From: Porphyromonadaceae bacterium
GTDB taxonomy: Bacteria > Bacteroidota > Bacteroidia > Bacteroidales > UBA11471
NCBI GenBank assembly: GCA_021199145.1
Contig: JAJQIP010000118.1
Span: 1 to 6,586, forward strand
Direction: 5' to 3'
DNA length: 6,586 nt
The position numbers were made by a program, and so were the translations under genes. The notes beneath the pieces are model-generated. The model had not been told where the DNA came from and did no database searches. It saw nothing but the letters and a program-made list of their open reading frames with translations. The first letter of the stretch is position 1, and each line of letters begins with the position of its first letter. Shown piece after piece: positions 1-4,664 of this stretch.

Positions 1-111
1 GATACATTATTATTCCATTTATAGTATTCCATATTACGTTTATTAGTTTCTATCCTTCTATATAAGAGAAAATTAGAATATTATCGCAGAAATATAGAAT
101 GTCAGATAATG

Positions 112-131
112 TCCGAACCGGAATAATTTTG
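112..131 (+). promoter_or_regulatory. Candidate promoter -7 element with overlapping dyad, upstream of the efflux operon
   Basis: Positions 124-131 read TAATTTTG, an exact match to the Bacteroidota primary sigma factor -7 consensus TAnnTTTG. No TTTG stands at the expected distance upstream (about 19-21 bases), so the -33 half is missing or degenerate. Transcription would begin near 135-138 and leave a very short leader before the start codon at 150. Just upstream, 112-122 is a perfect small dyad (TCCG, 3-base spacer, CGGA) that touches the -7 element. The pentamer ATAAT also occurs on both sides of the dyad (106-110 and 123-127). This arrangement would suit a repressor or activator site, but the dyad is short and no regulator gene is visible. 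The -7 match is what I see; the promoter role is inferred. Confidence 0.35.
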
Positions 132-149
132 CGCGAAAAAAAGAAAACA

Positions 150-1487
150 ATGAAAATAAGGAAAATCGAGTTTGGTCTATTGCTATCATTCACATTATGC
201 ATATCAACAGATTGTTGGTGCCAAGCGCAACTCTCATTACAGGATTGCTTAAATTACGTCCTAAACAATAACCTGAAATTGAAAACAGCCCAAAATCAAG
301 GGATGCAGGCAAGGCAGGCTATAACAGAAAATCGTGCCAAACTTTTGCCGTTGCTCAATGGCTTTGCTTCGTTCGACGATAATTTCGAACCTCCTGTCAG
401 TGCAACCGACCAAAGTGACAATGGCATTCCTTACTACATTACACATACCTTGCAATATTCGGCAGGAATGGGCATGCAACTGAGTATGCCTCTCTACAAC
501 CAAACCTTGTTGACATCTATGCGATTGGTAAAACAAGCTTCAGAGATGAGCGTTTTGCAAGAAGAAAAAATAAGTGAAGATTTGCTTGAGAATACGGCAA
601 AGATGTACTTTATGACTCAGGTAACTACTGAACAGATTTCGTTGATTGAGAAAAATATTCAAAGTCTCACGGAATTACGAAATCAGACATACGCCTTGGG
701 GGAGAACGGAATGGCATTGGAAGTCGATTTGCAGCGAGTGGATTTGAACCTGAGTAAACTGAGAACAGCCAAGGACAATGCCTTGCTAATGCTTCAACAG
801 CAATATAATTCGCTGAAATACATAATGGATTATCCGGCAGAGAAGGATTTCTCCGTCACAGATGCAAATATATCTCAAATCCAACAGGCAGAGGCGAATG
901 GCATGTCAAATGACCTGCCCGAACTGAAAATGCTCAGACAAAGTGTGAGGATTGCAGAAACTCAACTGCAAATGACAAAACGTGGCTATATCCCCTCGCT
1001 CTCCCTGACGGGATTTCTGCAATGGAATGCTTGGACTGGCGACCTGAAACGTTGGGGAAGCGGCTATCCCGACAATAAATTATGGAACTCCTACGGATTG
1101 GGAGTGTCTTTGCGAATACCTATATTCGACGGTCTGGATAAACGCTCCAAAACAAGAAAAGGAAAACTGGACGTCGCCAATGCAGAACTGGAATTACAAG
1201 ATACCCAACGTGATATGCAGGTTGAATACGACAATGCCCTGAACGAGCGCACCAGTGCCTTGCAAAATTATCAACGTGAAAAAGAGGCTTATGAACTTGC
1301 GCAAGAAGTATATAACGTAACTTCTGACCAATATACAGAGGGCGTTACTACGATGACTGCCGTACTTCAAGACCAAATGAATGTAAATCAGGCAATGTCG
1401 GGCTATCTGGATGCTTATCTTAATTATCGGTTAGCAAATCTCACCATACTTAAACTTTCAGGACAATTAAATAATTTGTTAAAATGA
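150..1487 (+). CDS. TolC-family outer-membrane efflux protein
   Basis: Outer-membrane channel of a tripartite exporter. TolC proteins form trimers with a beta-barrel in the outer membrane and a long alpha-helical tunnel in the periplasm, which docks on an adaptor such as the product of the next gene. I start it at 150, not at the in-frame ATG at 99, because this gives a normal signal peptide: Lys/Arg at residues 2, 4 and 5, hydrophobic core at about 8-18, likely cleavage near residues 24-26. The longer start would put 17 charged or polar residues in front. The mature part shows the two tandem OEP repeats, about 28-225 and 255-440. Each has the usual 'LLPLLNG' or 'YIPSLSLTG' strand entry, and the second carries IPIFDGLDKRSK followed by long helices and the EGVTTMTAVLQDQ segment typical of the family. 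The length of 445 residues is usual. Cysteines 17, 22 and 24 do not form a convincing lipobox. First gene of the operon; it overlaps the adaptor gene by ATGA. Family assignment is strong, cargo unknown. Confidence 0.93.
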   Translation: MKIRKIEFGLLLSFTLCISTDCWCQAQLSLQDCLNYVLNNNLKLKTAQNQGMQARQAITENRAKLLPLLNGFASFDDNFEPPVSATDQSDNGIPYYITHTLQYSAGMGMQLSMPLYNQTLLTSMRLVKQASEMSVLQEEKISEDLLENTAKMYFMTQVTTEQISLIEKNIQSLTELRNQTYALGENGMALEVDLQRVDLNLSKLRTAKDNALLMLQQQYNSLKYIMDYPAEKDFSVTDANISQIQQAEANGMSNDLPELKMLRQSVRIAETQLQMTKRGYIPSLSLTGFLQWNAWTGDLKRWGSGYPDNKLWNSYGLGVSLRIPIFDGLDKRSKTRKGKLDVANAELELQDTQRDMQVEYDNALNERTSALQNYQREKEAYELAQEVYNVTSDQYTEGVTTMTAVLQDQMNVNQAMSGYLDAYLNYRLANLTILKLSGQLNNLLK

Positions 1488-2518
1488 AAAATATGAAACC
1501 AATAAAGAGTGTTATGACTCTTGTGAGCCTTGCCATCATAGGATGGGGAATTTTTGAAGGTGTTAGTGTGTTTGTGGATCATAGTGAAAACGAAACCAGC
1601 GATGATGCGCAGATAGAGCAGTACATATCCCCCATCAATGTACGTGCCACCGGATACATTCAAAAAATTTGTTTTACCGAGCACCAACATGTGAAAAAAG
1701 GAGATACGCTACTGGTGCTTGACCAACGAGAATATGCTTTGCAACTTCGCCTTGCCGAAGCGACATTGAAAGATGCAATAGCGGGAGACACTATTCTTGG
1801 TGCAACCATCAGCCGTACACGGTATAGTGCATTGATGGTGGATAACAGTGTCGAAGAATTGGAAATCAAAATCAAGCAGTTGGAGAAAGATGTGCAACGT
1901 TATCAAAACCTCGTAGAAAAAAAGGCCGCAACAGCATTGCAACTCGAACATATGCAAGTGGAACTGGATGCCACACGACAAGAGTTAGCCTCTGTACTTC
2001 GACAGAAAGAGGTCGCCAATACGAGTGTGGAGGAAGCGAGTCTGCGTACCGGGTCTATGGAAGCGGCACGAGAAAAGGCGGAGGCCACTCTCGAACAGGC
2101 CAGACTAAACTATTCATATACAGTGGTTCTTGCTCCGTGTGACGGTCAGGTGGGAAGAAGAGCCATAGAGGAAGGACAGTTCATACAGGCTGGAACGGTT
2201 ATTACCGACATCATCCCCGAACGTGAGAAATGGGTAATCGCCAATTTCAAGGAGAAACAAACCGGAAACCTTTATGTGGGGCAGAAAGTCAGTATGACCG
2301 TTGACGCCATTAAGGGGCGCACCTACGAAGGACATGTTACCCACATTGCGGGTGCCACAGGCAGTAAATTCTCCAACGTGCCTACTGACAACAGTGCGGG
2401 TAACTTCGTGAAGATTCAGCAACGTGTTCCTGTCCGCATTGCCTTTGACGGGCTTGCCCGGGAAGATTACAACCAAATGGCGGCCGGCATGATGGTAGTG
2501 GTAAAAGCCCATAAGTAA
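1484..2518 (+). CDS. HlyD/EmrA-type periplasmic adaptor subunit of a multidrug exporter
   Basis: Membrane-fusion protein that bridges an inner-membrane permease and a TolC channel. The 344 residues show a short cytoplasmic N-terminus, one membrane anchor (about residues 10-31) and the first half of the biotinyl-lipoyl-like domain (about 40-82: SDDAQIEQYISP, then RATGYI and VKKGDTLLVLD). A long helical hairpin follows (about 85-210, rich in Glu/Lys/Gln heptads), then the second half of the lipoyl-like domain (APCDGQVGRRAIEEGQFIQAG, 217-237). The C-terminal beta-barrel region carries KFSNVPTDNSAGNFVKIQQR, characteristic of the EmrA branch as opposed to RND-type adaptors. Translation is probably coupled to the channel gene: its ATG shares four bases with that gene's TGA stop and no Shine-Dalgarno is seen. 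A second in-frame ATG at 1493 is an alternative start. The permease gene begins one base after the stop. EmrA-like is confident; the substrate is not predictable. Confidence 0.92.
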   Translation: MKNMKPIKSVMTLVSLAIIGWGIFEGVSVFVDHSENETSDDAQIEQYISPINVRATGYIQKICFTEHQHVKKGDTLLVLDQREYALQLRLAEATLKDAIAGDTILGATISRTRYSALMVDNSVEELEIKIKQLEKDVQRYQNLVEKKAATALQLEHMQVELDATRQELASVLRQKEVANTSVEEASLRTGSMEAAREKAEATLEQARLNYSYTVVLAPCDGQVGRRAIEEGQFIQAGTVITDIIPEREKWVIANFKEKQTGNLYVGQKVSMTVDAIKGRTYEGHVTHIAGATGSKFSNVPTDNSAGNFVKIQQRVPVRIAFDGLAREDYNQMAAGMMVVVKAHK

Positions 2519-2519
2519 G

Positions 2520-4199
2520 ATGAAAGAAACGGTATATTTTGAGAATCCGGTATTTCACTCCTGGGTTCCCAGGTGGGTATCCATACTCTTGCTGCTAGTC
2601 CTGTTTATGCCCATTATGACGTGTGGATCGATGTATAGTTCGGTTTCGGCCGACACGATCGGGGCATTGCAGCTTTGGTCAGAAGATTTTACCTTCTGTT
2701 CCTTGTGCGGAATGGTAGGCACGTGTGCTGCCGCTCCTTTCTTTTACAAGGTATCGTGCATCCGCCGCCACCGTTTGATGTTTCTGATGGGATTTGGCCT
2801 GTGGATTATATTGGGAGAAATTTGCTTGCGTACCGAAAATATTTTCCTACTCTGTTTTTGCAACATCATTTTCGGTGCTTTGCGCCTGTTACTCATGTCA
2901 GTAAACTTTGCCACTTTTGCCCGTCTCCTGCTCAAACGCGATTTCCGATATATGTTGGGGCCAGAAGGTGACGGACGCACGACGCAACAATGGGATGAAG
3001 TGGAGAGAGCAAAGTCGGCTATGGTTCCCATGGCCAATTTTTATTTTATGTCCATAGCTACACTGGGCATTGGTCTAAGTTCTTGGTTTGCCAACTGGCA
3101 TATATGGTCGGAAGTGCCCCGATTTTGGAATATGATATTGGCTATACTGATGTTGCTGATTTTCTTTTTGGAAAGGCCACGAGGATGGAAGGACGTGGAT
3201 GAATCGGCAATGTCGCCCGATGACGCTCCCATGATTCCCGATGGGCGGTGCCCGTTTCTTCCATGGAAGTTGGATGGGGGATTGAAATACCTGCCCGACA
3301 TTACCAGCATCTGTATGGTGTTCGGAGGGGCAGCTTATATTTTTGTATATGGCGAGACTCTGGACTGGTTTTCATCCGTTTACATGTGGACGGCTCTAGG
3401 TGTATCCATTTTGGGAATACTGGCCTTTATCGGCATCACGTTGGAGCGGGAAGAATCAGATCGCTATTTCCGTATGGAACTTTTCCAATACAAGAATGTA
3501 TGGATCGCTATTATTATATATACGTTGGCGAATGTACTCAATACCTCTTCCGCCCTTACAAATGTAATGGCAAGCATCGGATTACAATTGGATACACTTA
3601 CTCAAAACCAGTTGACCAATTGGGGGCCTTTGGGTTATCTTATAGGTTGCATATTGTTAGTAGTACTTCGTATGAAGTTCAATGTGGATTATAAATGGGT
3701 AATGTCTTTCGGGTTTGCCATCTTTGGCTATTCGATGTGGTGGACATACAACAGCATACAGTTGCAGACCACTTATGAAGATATGGTATTCATTACGGTT
3801 GTCCGTAATTGTGCACATTTCATCCTCTATTGTATTTGTATGATATATGCTTATCAACGTCTGCCTTATCGGTTGATGCCCACCTGGATTTGCTTGATGA
3901 TCGGAGGACGTAGCATCATAGGTCCGTCAATAGGTGCGTCCCTTTATGGTTGCGGATTACAGTACATGCAGCTGCAACACCTGAGTAATTTGACAGGTAC
4001 GCTCGCCCCCGATATGTCGTGGGATATAGGATTAAAAACGTCCTCCTTGCAATCAATGTTGCTTGCCGTGAAGGGATTGGCAGGTTATACCCTTTGGGCG
4101 GTAATCATTATGATTGTGATATTGCTGATATTTATTCCGTGGAAGAAACGGCGGTTGAAGGCGTATGAAATTCGAGACGAAACAATTATTCCTAATTGA
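2520..4199 (+). CDS. 14-helix MFS permease, EmrB/DHA2-like but divergent
   Basis: Inner-membrane transporter, by position the pump of the tripartite exporter formed with the two preceding genes. The 559 residues contain about 14 hydrophobic segments, near 19-38, 58-79, 86-103, 108-130, 170-190, 203-217, 262-278, 286-307, 326-350, 370-384, 393-410, 424-446, 452-478 and 522-540. Positive residues fall in the loops expected to be cytoplasmic (IRRHR at 81-85, WKKRRLK at 541-547). The helix count, size and gene order point to the DHA2 (EmrB/QacA) group, and the GGRSIIGPSIGASLYG stretch (462-477) resembles the conserved glycine motif of late DHA2 helices. Odd features: TM1 lacks the DHA2 'LDxTivNvALP' motif and its aspartate; loop 2-3 lacks the motif A glycine and aspartate; motif C (GP) is absent from helix 5; and loop 4-5 is about 35 residues and charged. 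Start at 2520 is one base after the adaptor stop. Transporter role is confident; drug efflux is only inferred. Confidence 0.88.
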   Translation: MKETVYFENPVFHSWVPRWVSILLLLVLFMPIMTCGSMYSSVSADTIGALQLWSEDFTFCSLCGMVGTCAAAPFFYKVSCIRRHRLMFLMGFGLWIILGEICLRTENIFLLCFCNIIFGALRLLLMSVNFATFARLLLKRDFRYMLGPEGDGRTTQQWDEVERAKSAMVPMANFYFMSIATLGIGLSSWFANWHIWSEVPRFWNMILAILMLLIFFLERPRGWKDVDESAMSPDDAPMIPDGRCPFLPWKLDGGLKYLPDITSICMVFGGAAYIFVYGETLDWFSSVYMWTALGVSILGILAFIGITLEREESDRYFRMELFQYKNVWIAIIIYTLANVLNTSSALTNVMASIGLQLDTLTQNQLTNWGPLGYLIGCILLVVLRMKFNVDYKWVMSFGFAIFGYSMWWTYNSIQLQTTYEDMVFITVVRNCAHFILYCICMIYAYQRLPYRLMPTWICLMIGGRSIIGPSIGASLYGCGLQYMQLQHLSNLTGTLAPDMSWDIGLKTSSLQSMLLAVKGLAGYTLWAVIIMIVILLIFIPWKKRRLKAYEIRDETIIPN

Positions 4200-4211
4200 A
4201 CGATATAAAAC

Positions 4212-4293
4212 AATCGTGAGAGTCGGAGAAAGAAAACATTCAATCCCTTTTGTCCGATATATCTTTTCCGGACTTTTCGGCAGATAGTCTCCG
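4212..4293. repeat. Block of alternately pairing inverted repeats
   Basis: Several short complementary segments compete here. CGGAGA (4214-4219) can pair with TCTCCG (4288-4293), TCGGA (4213-4217) with TCCGA (4253-4257), and GTCCG (4252-4256) with CGGAC (4269-4273). GATATATC at 4256-4263 is self-complementary. The block lies just after the permease stop at 4199, so it would be the 3' end of the operon transcript. It could be a weak terminator, a 3' structure that protects the mRNA, or part of a dispersed intergenic repeat. The complementarity is seen; any function is inferred. Confidence 0.35.
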
Positions 4294-4362
4294 CATTTAA
4301 CCTGTTCATTTTCATTCTGTTTGTATTTGACAATGCAGTCCTGATAATTCGATTTCGCACCA

Positions 4363-4406
4363 TCACTGCGTGGATTGATGGTTTTAACCGCCCATCCACG
4401 CAGTGA
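4363..4406. repeat. 13-bp perfect inverted repeat (hairpin)
   Basis: TCACTGCGTGGAT (4363-4375) is repeated as its exact reverse complement, ATCCACGCAGTGA, at 4394-4406, with an 18-base spacer. Part of the spacer extends the stem: TGG at 4379-4381 can pair with CCG at 4388-4390 (two Watson-Crick pairs and one G-T wobble), around the short palindrome GGTTTTAACC at 4380-4389. No T-run follows on either strand, so it is not a standard intrinsic terminator. It lies about 220-265 bases upstream of the predicted clpB start site. It could be a protein-binding site, an RNA structure at the end of the efflux transcript, or a repeat-element core. Confidence 0.75.
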
Positions 4407-4414
4407 ATCATCAA

Positions 4415-4480
4415 CGATTGTAATCGGCAGACAGTCGTCGGGTCTGTAAAATGTGGGGTGTGGGGAGCGGTCAAAATGAC
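4415..4480. promoter_or_regulatory. Cluster of three short dyads, possible activator-binding region
   Basis: Three perfect small dyads lie in 66 bases: CGATT-GT-AATCG (4415-4426), CAGAC with GTCTG across nine bases (4428-4446), and GTCA-AAA-TGAC (4470-4480). They fall about 150-215 bases upstream of the predicted sigma-54 start site of clpB. Bacterial enhancer-binding proteins usually bind dyads 80-200 bases upstream of their promoter, so the spacing is suitable. The three dyads do not share one sequence, which weakens the case for a single protein. Role inferred. Confidence 0.25.
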
Positions 4481-4583
4481 AGCGGGAGGAAGGAGATAAT
4501 CGTCGGACGGAGAAACGGTTATTGGTGTGAGGTCGGTTGCGGGCTGTCGTTTTGTCATATATAAATCGTTGAAAAACAGACTA

Positions 4584-4616
4584 TTTGTCCATGTTCTTGC
4601 CTTGGCATTGCCTTTG
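4584..4616 (+). promoter_or_regulatory. Alternative primary-sigma promoter for clpB, overlapping the sigma-54 match
   Basis: TTTG at 4584-4587 is followed after 21 bases by TGCCTTTG at 4609-4616, which matches the Bacteroidota -7 consensus TAnnTTTG except for G in place of A at the second base. Spacing fits the usual -33/-7 layout. Transcription would start around 4620-4623, leaving about 42-45 bases before the ATG. It overlaps the -24/-12 match, so the two may be alternatives or used under different conditions. Confidence 0.35.
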
Positions 4617-4618
4617 CA
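4602..4618 (+). promoter_or_regulatory. Sigma-54 (RpoN) -24/-12 promoter match for clpB
   Basis: TTGGCATTGCCTTTGCA fits the sigma-54 consensus YTGGCACGRNNNTTGCW at every strongly conserved position: TTGGCA at the -24 side, TTGCA at the -12 side, with the invariant GG (4604-4605) and GC (4616-4617) exactly ten bases apart. Only the C and G after GGCA differ. Transcription would start near 4629, giving a leader of about 36 bases before the clpB ATG. Sigma-54 promoters need an ATP-driven activator bound upstream, and the dyads at 4363-4480 are possible sites. The match is seen; its use is inferred. Confidence 0.5.
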
Positions 4619-4652
4619 GGAAGAGGGGTAAACCCTTAAAAACGAAAAAAAG

Positions 4653-4658
4653 AAAGGA
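4653..4658 (+). promoter_or_regulatory. Ribosome binding site of clpB
   Basis: AAAGGA ends six bases before the ATG at 4665 and supports that start. It is notable because the three efflux genes show no comparable Shine-Dalgarno sequence, as is common in Bacteroidota. Confidence 0.6.
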
Positions 4659-4664
4659 CAACAT

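Larger units (their letters stand above)
4200..4664. other. 465-base non-coding gap with several inverted repeats
   Basis: No convincing gene lies between the permease stop and clpB. The first part (4200-4362) is AT-leaning and contains alternately pairing segments. The middle (4363-4480) holds a strong hairpin and three short dyads. The part at 4440-4555 is rich in G on the + strand, with two GGGG runs at 4454-4466. The last 65 bases carry the clpB promoter signals. The gap is long for a Bacteroidota intergenic region, and its dyads sit about 150-265 bases upstream of the predicted clpB transcription start. I see no clear terminator for the efflux operon: the best stem (4252-4256 with 4269-4273) has five pairs, a 12-base loop and only four T residues after it. 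Confidence 0.7.

Noticed and set aside
3248..3694. A 148-codon open frame in another frame of the permease gene
   Set aside because: It lies wholly inside a well-supported membrane protein gene on the same strand and has no ribosome binding site or domain.
4252..4277. Possible intrinsic terminator after the efflux operon
   Set aside because: Five pairs, a 12-base loop and only four T residues make it weak. It is kept only as part of the structured block.
4363..4406. Invertible promoter of the Bacteroides type flanked by inverted repeats
   Set aside because: The spacer is only 18 bases and no recombinase gene or promoter element is inside it.
4440..4485. Possible G-quadruplex (G-runs at 4440-4442, 4454-4457, 4461-4464, 4483-4485)
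   Set aside because: The outer loops would be about 11 and 18 bases, too long for a stable fold to be claimed by eye.
4451..4564. A 37-codon + strand open frame in the G-rich part of the gap
   Set aside because: No ribosome binding site, odd composition (many Gly, Cys and Trp) and no link to a known leader peptide. Probably accidental.
4560..4664. CIRCE (HrcA) operator upstream of clpB
   Set aside because: I searched for TTAGCACTC with a nine-base spacer and GAGTGCTAA and saw nothing similar.
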